A stretch of DNA of 64,000 nt, taken from positions 1-64,000 of the forward strand of contig NZ_JASLER010000044.1 in the NCBI RefSeq assembly GCF_030151085.1, given 5' to 3'. This stretch comes from Bacteroides sp. GTDB taxonomy: Bacteria; Bacteroidota; Bacteroidia; Bacteroidales; Bacteroidaceae. This document shows positions 28,360 to 36,909 of this stretch, piece by piece (position 1 is the stretch's first letter; the number at the start of each line of letters is the position of its first letter). Below the pieces are notes generated by a model. It made no database searches. It had not been told where the DNA came from and was given only the letters and a program-made list of their open reading frames with translations. A program made the translations under genes and the position numbers.

Positions 28360-30384
28360 CTATTTTTCCATGATTATTACAGCAGAAAGAGGAGCTAGTT
28401 CCACGCTGCCGCCGAAAGCCATCTGTTCCGGTGATTCGGGAGTGGCATATACCAGGCTTGCGTTATTATTCAACGCAACGCTCGCTTTGGAAGCACGGTC
28501 GTTGCTCATATTGGCTACTACCACCGCACGCTTACCGTTCTTGGCTACGAATACGGAATAATCCAGGTTATCGCCATTGACAACCGCTCCATTGCGTCCG
28601 TCGAACTTAGCATTCCAAATAGCTTCCGCATAGAGGCTACGAAATGCCTTCACTAAAGTGCCATATTCGGTAATGTGAGGATAGTCTGCCAAGTTGTTAC
28701 TAAAGAAGTTCAGGTCGTAAATAACATTCATCCGGTTAAGCAGCGCTTGGTTGATGCCACGACGCGCATTGCGTGTTTCTACGCGAACCAGCATTGGAGA
28801 TGAGGAATTCATGTAGCGGTTCTTGGCGTAGAAGTTATCACCGACATTCACCATACATCCGTCATAGATGTCTTGCTGGTGTTCTATGAAGTCTTGTCCC
28901 AAAGCTACTTTATCAGCACCGGTGGCAAGTGCTTTCGCCATCTCGGTGTCTATCTTCATCATACCGTTGATGGTAGGCTCGCCAAAGCGGTGGTTATGGC
29001 TTTTGTCGAAGCACATGAAGGTTTTGTTGTTGTGGTTGTGATCGTTGTTCATGTATCCGTCGGCAACACGAAGGGCAGGCAGTTTCAGCCATTCCGACTT
29101 CACCCATTGCTGGATGGCGGGGGCATTAGGACACATATTGTTAAAGTTGTAAGGCATGTTGAAGGGGTCTACCATCACATACTTTCTGAAATTCTCACGG
29201 TAGCCCTGCGCATGACGGTCTACACTGGTCCAGTTGGTTTCAAGGACTATGCGCATGCCTTGTTCCTGACATTTGGCAATGGCTTCTTCCAAACCCGGCA
29301 CTTCGGTAATATGACCGTTTTCGCCTCTGTACCAGCCACGTACTAAGAGTACATTTACACCACATTTGGCACTCTCTTGAGCATAGCGTAGCAAGTCGGC
29401 TCCATTACCGATACCTACCTTCTGCCAATTCAAGGGGCTTGCAAGCCATTGGGGAGTGGCTTTTTTCTGTACAGACGCCAGTTTCACGCGGTCGTTGCGA
29501 TAGATGTCTACACCTGTCAACCAGTCGCCTTTATAGGTTACGAATTGCACGGGGTCGAGAGTGGCAGCCTTGCCCGGTTCGCAATAAACCACATGATTTG
29601 CCTTGAACTGGATGCGTACCATCTCGCCGTCTATCTCGTCTTCGTAAGGGTTCACGCCACGTATCTCGTAGCCGGGAATCAGTTCGAAGGAAGTAATGGT
29701 CATGTAGTTCGGCATTTCGCGGTTATAGACCATGAAGCCTCTTTCGCGGTCGTTCACTTGCAAGAAAGATTTCTCGGGCAGTACGTAGGTCGATGTGGGA
29801 TAATCTACCCCCCAATAACCATGTTGATTGAAGAAATGTGGAAACAAATCCCGTTGATCGTTACGGGTACTATGATGAAGTGGTTGTGTTTTGTCGGGTA
29901 CGGTCACTTCGCCTATGCAGGGCCAGGAGACGTACTCTATAGGATATATACTGTTATTGGTCACATTACCGGAAAATTCAAGACCTTTGTCCGTCAGGCT
30001 GACTACCCCTTTGAAGGTAATATCCACTTCCTGAGTCATGAACTCGGACTTCATGCCTTTCCAGGTAAAGGTGATTCGGTTGCCTGCCTTTTCAATCGCA
30101 GGATTAGCTTGCTTGATACCTTTCACCACGTTGAAGCGTCGGTCAGCATCGGTCATCTCAGTACCTTCCATTGGCAGGAGCAATTCAAAAGACTGACCCA
30201 AAACCTCTCGTTTCATAATTTCCCATCCGGAATGCTTGTCGGTCATCCGTAGCAACGCACCGCTTTCTGCGTCGAAAACCACCTCTACGTTTTTATTCTC
30301 CAACGTGAGGGTCTTCCCTGCCTCAGTGGCAAAGAGGGAAGTACAGAAAAGAAAGGCGCAAGCTAATAGAGCTTTTTTTCTCAT
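28360..30384 (-). CDS. Putative glycoside hydrolase, DUF6259-like (paralogue 2)
   Basis: 674 residues with signal peptide (ALLACAFLFCTSLFA). Same plan as the downstream paralogue: N-terminal beta-sandwich opening TLENKNVEVVFDAESGALLRM, barrel domain, and C-terminal end VELAPLSAVIIMEK. In the barrel the acidic segments differ: ADGYMNNDHNHNNK replaces VYDENQHHA and LGQDFIEHQQD replaces MTGEGPYD. The pair may therefore differ in mechanism, or one may have lost activity. First enzyme gene after the SusCD/DUF3823 block, from which it is separated by a 222-bp gap with a 23-bp repeat array. Confidence 0.62.
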   Translation of the reverse strand: MRKKALLACAFLFCTSLFATEAGKTLTLENKNVEVVFDAESGALLRMTDKHSGWEIMKREVLGQSFELLLPMEGTEMTDADRRFNVVKGIKQANPAIEKAGNRITFTWKGMKSEFMTQEVDITFKGVVSLTDKGLEFSGNVTNNSIYPIEYVSWPCIGEVTVPDKTQPLHHSTRNDQRDLFPHFFNQHGYWGVDYPTSTYVLPEKSFLQVNDRERGFMVYNREMPNYMTITSFELIPGYEIRGVNPYEDEIDGEMVRIQFKANHVVYCEPGKAATLDPVQFVTYKGDWLTGVDIYRNDRVKLASVQKKATPQWLASPLNWQKVGIGNGADLLRYAQESAKCGVNVLLVRGWYRGENGHITEVPGLEEAIAKCQEQGMRIVLETNWTSVDRHAQGYRENFRKYVMVDPFNMPYNFNNMCPNAPAIQQWVKSEWLKLPALRVADGYMNNDHNHNNKTFMCFDKSHNHRFGEPTINGMMKIDTEMAKALATGADKVALGQDFIEHQQDIYDGCMVNVGDNFYAKNRYMNSSSPMLVRVETRNARRGINQALLNRMNVIYDLNFFSNNLADYPHITEYGTLVKAFRSLYAEAIWNAKFDGRNGAVVNGDNLDYSVFVAKNGKRAVVVANMSNDRASKASVALNNNASLVYATPESPEQMAFGGSVELAPLSAVIIMEK

Positions 30385-30463
30385 AAAAGTAATTCTGTTT
30401 ATTAGTTCTTGTATTAATGTAAGTTCGATATAAAGAAGGGGGATCCGCTATAAATGGGAGTTT

Positions 30464-30570
30464 GTTGCCTCGCACTAACAACGCAACAAACGTCGCCCTA
30501 ATGACGTGATGAGCGTCGCCCTAATGACGCAATGGGTCTCACCCTAATGACGCACGCGGTCTCCCCCCCT
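30464..30570. repeat. 23-bp tandem array inside the PUL operon (array D)
   Basis: Three units of exactly 23 bp, 30492-30514, 30515-30537 and 30538-30560, with core GTCGCCCTAATGACG or CTCACCCTAATGACG. A diverged 28-bp unit precedes them (30464-30491) and a partial C-rich one follows. The surrounding gap 30385-30606 has no gene. It separates the SusC/SusD/DUF3823 block from the enzyme block of the same transcript. Confidence 0.8.
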
Positions 30571-30606
30571 ATTCTGTTAGCCTGAATAGCCAACCTCTTA
30601 TATACC

Positions 30607-31302
30607 CTAGATAGTAAGCTTCAACGAAGGAGCATAATTATATCGTGAGTTGGGCACATCTATAATGGCTCCTACACGGAAATAATATTCTTTTCCCTTC
30701 TTGAACTGATTGTCACTCATCTCAAGGGTAAACTCGCGGGCTACTCCCTTGAAAGCTTCATTCACCGATGCCGTAGCCCGGTCGTGGGCATACTGTGCAC
30801 CTGCAATGAAATCTGTGTGACCGAACAGACCGACCTCACGGACATTGTTATCTACCGTAGGGGTAATCTTGAACTTAGCCACAATCTTGTCGCCCACCTT
30901 CTGAATCGTTACATCAGATACACGTATATAGGGCAGCACTTTAAAATCGAGTTTGTTAGCTCCCGACTTGATACGGTAGTCTGTAAGCTTCTCGGGTTTT
31001 ACGAAGTTGCTTTCATTGAAATAAAAGTCATACACACCGGAGAACATCAAGTTGTTGGTATATTCGCCGTTTACCTTGAAAATCATTCTTTGCTCTTCGG
31101 GATTCTCAAAGCCATGCTCCATAAAGATGATGTTGCTGCCGTTGCTGATGTCCTGCTCAATCAAGTCTCCCGTCTCTATATCCCGGACCTCACCGCTGAT
31201 GGAAGCATCCGGACCATCGTAATTATCCAGTTCACAAGACGTAAGTGCAAAAGCTGTCATTGCAGCCAGTGCCATAAAGCGAATAGTATTTATTGTTTTC
31301 AT
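30607..31302 (-). CDS. DUF3823 surface lipoprotein of the PUL
   Basis: 231 residues. Lipoprotein signal ALTSC (Cys23) followed by ELDNYDGPDASISGEVRD, the typical start of DUF3823: an N-terminal carboxypeptidase-like beta domain and a second beta domain (~115-231). Members are encoded directly after SusD and are thought to act as surface glycan-binding proteins. 18 bp downstream of SusD. Confidence 0.85.
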   Translation of the reverse strand: MKTINTIRFMALAAMTAFALTSCELDNYDGPDASISGEVRDIETGDLIEQDISNGSNIIFMEHGFENPEEQRMIFKVNGEYTNNLMFSGVYDFYFNESNFVKPEKLTDYRIKSGANKLDFKVLPYIRVSDVTIQKVGDKIVAKFKITPTVDNNVREVGLFGHTDFIAGAQYAHDRATASVNEAFKGVAREFTLEMSDNQFKKGKEYYFRVGAIIDVPNSRYNYAPSLKLTI

Positions 31303-31320
31303 GATTACTCTGTATAAAGA

Positions 31321-33243
31321 TTAATAGTTAGGATTCTGAATCAATGAGTTTCCTGCTATGCCCGGAATAAACCGGTAGTAAGCTTTCTCTTCAAAACGTC
31401 TCTGTATGTTTCCGGTTTCGATGGAAGCACGTACAAAGATGTACTTCTTGGAACCCGTAGTAAAGTCGAGCATCGGCACCAGTCCGCCACGATTGTGAGA
31501 GCCATCGAAGAACGTGTGCAGTTCGCGTCTGCGGTAGTAATCCCAAACAGAATTGTATTCAAGGGCAAACTCAGCCATGCGTTCGTAACGTACCAACTCA
31601 GGTGAGCAGTCCAGATCGTCCATGAAGCCGGCACGGTGGTGTACCTTGTTCAGGGCTTCTTTAGCGGTGATACAGTTTGGTGCATCGGGCAGACCGCTTT
31701 CGGCTACGGCTTCGGCATAGTTCAGCAGGACTTCGGCGTAGCGCAAATCAACGAAGGGAGTAGTCACCTGATCCCAGGTCTGGTCGCCTGTACCTTTCAG
31801 ATATTTCTTCAACAAGAAGCCGGTACGTGTACCGTTGGCACGATTGTTTACCCAACCGGAGAATTGGCCTTCGCTGGCATTGCCTTTACCATAATATACC
31901 TGACCATTGAAGTCGTACGGATCGTTTGCCATCCACATGGCGCTACCGTCTTCACGTACCAATCCGCCTTGAATAAGGATGGTCTGACCACCCCACTGCG
32001 TACCGGGAAGGATAACCGACGCATAAAGACGAGGGTCACGGTTGGCGAATATCTCCGATAGATTGTCGTACTTCTTATAGTTACGTTTCTGATAAGGATT
32101 GTACGAAGCATAATCCTCGTCACCGTCGGTAGTTGTAACTAAAGGTTTGTTATAGGTAGCCGTCTTCGTCATCGGGTCCATATAGGCATATGCCTCTACG
32201 ATGTCCAGAGTAGGATTACAGCGACCGCCGTACTCATTGGAGAGTTGGTTGGGTTCGTGCCACTTGCCCATATTGTGCGAGATACCCGGATAAACATAGT
32301 CTCTCAGGAAGATAACTTCGGATATACCTTTACCAGCTGTGAAGAGTTTGCCATAATTCTCTATGACGTTTTCCACACTGGCAGGATTCTCACCATAGAG
32401 GGCGAACTTACCGCTTTTAATTACTTCGGCCGAAGCATTGATACACTCCTGATAGAAGAAGTCAACGTCCGCTTGCGTAAATCCGCCTACCAACTTCTCA
32501 TCTACAGCCACGCCGGTAAGTGCCGCTCCATCTCTGTTCCAGAACTTACCTACCGAAGCGGCAAAAAGAGCAATTCTTGACTTTAAAGCATAGGCAGTCC
32601 ATTTATTGGCACGTTCCTGAGTAGTGGCATCGGGCAGGAATTTGGCAGCCTCATCGCACATGCGGAGGGCGAACTTCCAGGTTTCCACTTCGGTGCTTCT
32701 CGGTATTTTCACGGCTTCATAGTCGCCATTGAAATCTTGTGCATTCTCAATAATAGGTACACCGCCATAGCGTTTTGCCAACGCATAGTAAGCGTATGCC
32801 ATCATAAAGTGATACTCACCGGTTATCTGATTGATAGTAGCCGGATTGCTGGGCTTCATCAACGGAATATTCGCTTTCAACTCGTTGAATCCACGGATAT
32901 AGGTGTATATCTTATCCCAGTTCTGGTATCTGTTTGTCTCGCCGATGAAGTCGCCCCACTCTGAGTGCACAGCCTCGGGTCCGGACATCATGTTCGTCTT
33001 TCCACCGTCGCAACGACCGATATTGAAACCATCCGTATTATCTTTCGTAAAGTCGAAGCGGAAGTCTTCAATAGGAAGATTATAATAGTGAGTAGCCATA
33101 TAGGAATTGATACCTCCATCGGTTGACAAAAGAGCGTCACCAGTAATACGGTCTTTCGGTTCTATCTCCAGAAAGTCGCTGCAAGAGCAGCACAGCATGG
33201 TTGCTGCTACCGCTAATATCGAATATTTATTTGTCTTCTTCAT
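31321..33243 (-). CDS. SusD-like (RagB/SusD) glycan-binding outer-membrane lipoprotein
   Basis: 640 residues. Lipoprotein signal MLCCSCSDFLEIEP. SusD family features: N-terminal TPR-like helices (GEYHFMMAYAYYALAKRYGGVPII; WKFALRMCDEAAKFLP; WTAYALKSRIALFAASVGKFW) and the closing SusD segment with LRYAEVLLNYAEAV and ERMAEFALEYNSVWDYYRRRE. It caps the SusC channel and captures oligosaccharide. Seven base pairs separate it from susC. Confidence 0.95.
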   Translation of the reverse strand: MKKTNKYSILAVAATMLCCSCSDFLEIEPKDRITGDALLSTDGGINSYMATHYYNLPIEDFRFDFTKDNTDGFNIGRCDGGKTNMMSGPEAVHSEWGDFIGETNRYQNWDKIYTYIRGFNELKANIPLMKPSNPATINQITGEYHFMMAYAYYALAKRYGGVPIIENAQDFNGDYEAVKIPRSTEVETWKFALRMCDEAAKFLPDATTQERANKWTAYALKSRIALFAASVGKFWNRDGAALTGVAVDEKLVGGFTQADVDFFYQECINASAEVIKSGKFALYGENPASVENVIENYGKLFTAGKGISEVIFLRDYVYPGISHNMGKWHEPNQLSNEYGGRCNPTLDIVEAYAYMDPMTKTATYNKPLVTTTDGDEDYASYNPYQKRNYKKYDNLSEIFANRDPRLYASVILPGTQWGGQTILIQGGLVREDGSAMWMANDPYDFNGQVYYGKGNASEGQFSGWVNNRANGTRTGFLLKKYLKGTGDQTWDQVTTPFVDLRYAEVLLNYAEAVAESGLPDAPNCITAKEALNKVHHRAGFMDDLDCSPELVRYERMAEFALEYNSVWDYYRRRELHTFFDGSHNRGGLVPMLDFTTGSKKYIFVRASIETGNIQRRFEEKAYYRFIPGIAGNSLIQNPNY

Positions 33244-33250
33244 CTTCTTA

Positions 33251-36200
33251 TTAGAAATTAATGTTTAAACCAAAGTTATACGATTTCTGCAAAGGATAAG
33301 CAAATCCGTTGCCAGCGGAGATTTCCGGGTCAAACTCCTTCAGATCCTTGTTGCAAAACACAAATGGATTCGTCATATTGACGTAAGCTCTGACCTTAGA
33401 AAGACCGAAACGCTTCAAGTACTGAGCAGGAATAGTATAACCTATTTCGACGTTCTTCAGACGCAAATAGGCAGCGTTGATTCTTTGTATCTCAGTTTCC
33501 AAACGGTTGGCACCATTATCCGAATCATCCTTACGAGTTGCCGGAAAACGTCCGGGAATCCACTTGCTGTCAGGATTATAAACATCCTCCAAATGCCATC
33601 TGTCATAGTACATGGCAGGTGAGTTTGAAGCATCGAGTGCAAGAACATTACCCAAGATTTCATTGTATTTGGCTGTATATTTGCAAGCACCTGCCCACAA
33701 CATGTTTATATCGAAGCCTTTCCATTCAGCATCCATCGAGATACCAAAAGTCATCTTCGGGTCGTCTACCCAGAAGATAGGCATCATGTCATTGCCGCTG
33801 ATAAGACCGTCACCGTTGACATCGAGATGCCTGTAGTCACCCGGCAGGGTTTTGGTGTTGCCATGTGCACCGGTTTCCATGAACGGATTGTTACGTATCT
33901 GCTCGTAGCTGGTATAGCGGCCGTCCAACTGATAACCCCATCCGATGCCGTGGTATCGGTCTACCGAACCATTCTTCCAACGATCCCAACTGCTGCGGAA
34001 AGGTGCACGTTCCTGGTAAGTAGTCATGGAACGGCTGAAGTTCATATTGGCAGAAACTCCGTAAGAAACCTCACCCACACGGTTGCGGTGTCCAATCGTC
34101 ATTTCAAAGCCTTCCGTACGGTCACTGTTCAGGTTCTCTTCGGGTAGAGTAGCCCCGAAAGTATTCGGAAGTGCCTGCAAACGTCTTGCCAGCAATCCAT
34201 CACGGTCTCTGCGATAGATGTCGGCAGAGAAATCCAACAAGCCGTTCCACAAAGAGACATCTATACCGATATCCGACATTTCGGTGGTTACCCATGTCAA
34301 ATAGCTGTTCACCAAACCCGAACTTGCATAACCGTTCGTATAAGAACCGCTGCCAAGTACATAACCGTTGTAAGCTTTATAAGCAGGGATATACTGGAAT
34401 GGAGCGCCTGCGTCCTCACCGGAACGTCCCCAAGATCCACGAATCTTTAAGTTGGTAATAAATGGAAGGTTTTCTGAGATAAATGATTCTTCAGACAATC
34501 TCCAACCTCCTGACACTACAGGAAAGAATCCCCAACGTTGATCGGGATGGTAACGGTATGAGCCGTCTTCTCTGAAAGCAAACTCTATCAAGTATTTGCT
34601 CTTATAATCATAGTTGAAACGCCCTACTACAGATACAAAGGAGGTTTCGCCGGTATTACCACGACCCACCATCTTGGCTTCGGGAGCACGGTCTATGTTA
34701 TCGGTCGTAAAGAAATCTCCGTCATAATAACGCTTGGCTCCTAAATAACGGCTGTTGTCCTGGCGAGTTTCAAATACGGCAACCGCACTTACATTATGAG
34801 CATTTGCAAAAGTATTCTTATAGTTGATAGATCCTTGGAAGTTAAAACGCTGTGTCAGCCAGTTTTCTTCCTCGATACTTGGGTCATTGAACATAGTGAA
34901 AGGCTCATACTTGTCGTCAGACTCGGAATAAAGATAACCGGTAGCTTTCTTCTGTACCTTAGTTTTCACTGTAGTTTTAGAATCGAAAGAGGCTTGTGCC
35001 TTCAAAGAAAGTCCTTTCACTTGGGGTATATCGTATGTAACGGACAACATCCCCTGGAAGAACTGGTCTCTCCATTCGCTATAACCCACTTGTTCTCTCT
35101 GTGCAAACTGCACCGGATTATCATTCAAAGAACGCGGACGGTTAAAATAAAGCGGATTGTTATTGGCATACACCGTTTCCGAAGGAATAATGCCATGTGC
35201 AGCCTTGTTCAGATAGAAGAATGCATCGTCCCATGTACCCGGTTGTTTGCGCATGTCGGTATATCCGGATAAACTCAGATTAACTTTCAGGTTATTATTA
35301 ATCTGGTATTGAGTTCCGTTGCGCAAAGAGTACTTATGATAACCGATATCACCACTACGAAGCAGACCGTTATCCGTCATATACCCGATATTGGTGTAAG
35401 AAGATATTTTCTCTCCACCACCCTCGATACCTACATTATAAGATTGCTGGAAAGCGGACGGTTTGAAAACTTCGTCATACCAGTTTACATTAGGAAGTGC
35501 TTGTGCCTTCAGCAGTTCTTCTCTGGAAGAGAAATAAGGCGAGCGGCCTGAGTTTACTTCATTCTCATTTCTGATTTCCCAATATTGGGCAGAGTTCAAC
35601 ATATCCGTATGTGTAGTCGGTTTGGAGAAGCCCCAGTTGGTATTCAGGAAGAACTTCATAGGTCCTTTTTTACCTGTCTTCGTAGTTACAATGATGGCAC
35701 CGTTACTTGAATTGATACCATATATTGCAGCAGAAGCATCTTTCAGTACAGTGATACTCTCGATATCTTCCGGGTTCAGTTTCTGGAACTCGGTAGTCTC
35801 GTTACGCACCACACCGTCGATAACAATCATCGGAGTACCCATACCACGGATATCAATCTTTGTGTCGAAACCACCAGGCATACCGTTGTTCTGGCGGATT
35901 CTCAAACCCGGCACTTTACCGGTCAATGCCACAGCTAGTGACGGGGTTTTGGTCGTCAGAATCTCTTCATTATTAATACTGGAGATAGCACCTGTCAAGC
36001 TAGCCTTCTTCTGTGTGGCATAACCTACCACTACAACGTCGTCGAGAAGAACGTTATCGTCTTTCATCACAACCTTCATGTCTGGTCTTGCAGGGAGTTC
36101 CTGTGTTTTCAGTCCCACCATAGAGAATACCAGTACAGCAGATTTAGGAGCATTCACGGAGAATTGACCGTCAACATTAGTGATGGCACCTTCGGCAGCT

Positions 36201-36388
36201 CCCTTAATTTTAACCAAGCAACCAATAATTGGTTCGCCCGACTCATCAGTTACAACGCCCGAGGCTTTGACCTGAGCATAAAGTCCGCTCTGCCCGAAAG
36301 CAGGAGCCATAAATAAAAGCATAACCAGCAAAATCAGACTCATGGTCTTCTTTTGACTAAACGATGCTACAAAGTTTTCTTTTCCCAT
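33251..36388 (-). CDS. SusC-like TonB-linked outer-membrane transporter
   Basis: 1045 residues from ATG 36388 (MGKENFVASF); the upstream ATG at 36415 adds nine unlikely residues. Signal peptide, CarboxypepD-like domain (VKASGVVTDESGEPIIGCLVKIKG), the SusC linker DDVVVVGYATQKKASLTGAIS, the plug with GKVPGLRIRQNNGMPGGFDTKIDIRG, and a large barrel with a terminal aromatic strand (SYNFGLNINF). It imports oligosaccharides with SusD, powered by TonB. First gene of the PUL operon; a ~280-nt leader and an operator-bearing promoter lie upstream. Confidence 0.95.
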   Translation of the reverse strand: MGKENFVASFSQKKTMSLILLVMLLFMAPAFGQSGLYAQVKASGVVTDESGEPIIGCLVKIKGAAEGAITNVDGQFSVNAPKSAVLVFSMVGLKTQELPARPDMKVVMKDDNVLLDDVVVVGYATQKKASLTGAISSINNEEILTTKTPSLAVALTGKVPGLRIRQNNGMPGGFDTKIDIRGMGTPMIVIDGVVRNETTEFQKLNPEDIESITVLKDASAAIYGINSSNGAIIVTTKTGKKGPMKFFLNTNWGFSKPTTHTDMLNSAQYWEIRNENEVNSGRSPYFSSREELLKAQALPNVNWYDEVFKPSAFQQSYNVGIEGGGEKISSYTNIGYMTDNGLLRSGDIGYHKYSLRNGTQYQINNNLKVNLSLSGYTDMRKQPGTWDDAFFYLNKAAHGIIPSETVYANNNPLYFNRPRSLNDNPVQFAQREQVGYSEWRDQFFQGMLSVTYDIPQVKGLSLKAQASFDSKTTVKTKVQKKATGYLYSESDDKYEPFTMFNDPSIEEENWLTQRFNFQGSINYKNTFANAHNVSAVAVFETRQDNSRYLGAKRYYDGDFFTTDNIDRAPEAKMVGRGNTGETSFVSVVGRFNYDYKSKYLIEFAFREDGSYRYHPDQRWGFFPVVSGGWRLSEESFISENLPFITNLKIRGSWGRSGEDAGAPFQYIPAYKAYNGYVLGSGSYTNGYASSGLVNSYLTWVTTEMSDIGIDVSLWNGLLDFSADIYRRDRDGLLARRLQALPNTFGATLPEENLNSDRTEGFEMTIGHRNRVGEVSYGVSANMNFSRSMTTYQERAPFRSSWDRWKNGSVDRYHGIGWGYQLDGRYTSYEQIRNNPFMETGAHGNTKTLPGDYRHLDVNGDGLISGNDMMPIFWVDDPKMTFGISMDAEWKGFDINMLWAGACKYTAKYNEILGNVLALDASNSPAMYYDRWHLEDVYNPDSKWIPGRFPATRKDDSDNGANRLETEIQRINAAYLRLKNVEIGYTIPAQYLKRFGLSKVRAYVNMTNPFVFCNKDLKEFDPEISAGNGFAYPLQKSYNFGLNINF

Positions 36389-36671
36389 ATTACAGATGGT
36401 TAAAAAGGTTAACAACTAAAATTATTATTATTCATAAATAAAGAATCTATTGAGGTAGAGAGAAGACATTCTTTACGAAAGCGTCTCTTTAATACTAAAT
36501 TCACCAAAGCATTTACATTATTATATATATATTGCCCTCCTTTCTTTTTTTCGAGATTCACAATATTCCGGGTGTCTTTCAGAGAGAAAGGAATCAGCAC
36601 TTCTGAAAAAGCCAGTATATCATAGTATATCCGATATTTTGTTTCATGTTTGTTCTTCAAATTGACTATTG

Positions 36672-36679
36672 CAAATATA
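36672..36679 (-). promoter_or_regulatory. -7 box (TATATTTG) of the SusC operon promoter
   Basis: Minus-strand exact TAnnTTTG, giving a leader of about 280 nt. The motif TGGTATTATTTTA (36722-36734) starts 42 bp upstream of it, a normal position for an AraC-type activator. Confidence 0.55.
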
Positions 36680-36720
36680 GCGTGGGCGTCTTTCTTAGGT
36701 GCTGCCTCAATTAATGAGTT

Positions 36721-36831
36721 TTGGTATTATTTTAACCACTATATACCCGTTTCAAATTACTTTTCGACTAAAAAACCGTGAATTAACCAATGTTGGTACT
36801 ATTTTAACCATAAGCATTTTTTTAGTGGTTA
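36721..36831. promoter_or_regulatory. Candidate AraC-type operator sites in the divergent PUL promoter region
   Basis: Two direct copies of an 18-mer, TTGGTATTATTTTAACCA (36721-36738) and TTGGTACTATTTTAACCA (36793-36810), differ at one base and lie 72 bp apart. An inverted copy of the right half, TAGTGGTTA, is at 36823-36831, matching TAACCACTA at 36733-36741. The same core occurs again before the AraC gene (46278-46290). The whole gap 36389-36909 otherwise holds no supported gene. Confidence 0.7.
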
Positions 36832-36858
36832 TTATGGTAGCAAGCTTCACTTTTTAGT

Positions 36859-36866
36859 TACTTTTG
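36859..36866 (+). promoter_or_regulatory. -7 box (TACTTTTG) of the divergent GH92 operon
   Basis: Exact TAnnTTTG, 43 bp before ATG 36910. The operator copy at 36793-36810 ends about 48 bp upstream. Confidence 0.55.
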
Positions 36867-36909
36867 CGGACAACGATCTAAAATTCAAACCATAAAAACA
36901 TCCAAAACA

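Noticed and set aside
25254..30252. Several 250-345-codon + strand frames inside the PUL enzymes
   Set aside because: They are antisense to clearly recognised GH99, GH92 and DUF6259-like genes, have no family resemblance, and reflect codon bias on the other strand.
36409..36660. 83-residue minus-strand open frame between susC and the GH92 gene
   Set aside because: It lies in the predicted susC leader, is Asn/Lys-rich low-complexity sequence, has no recognisable domain, and the region is better explained as 5' untranslated.
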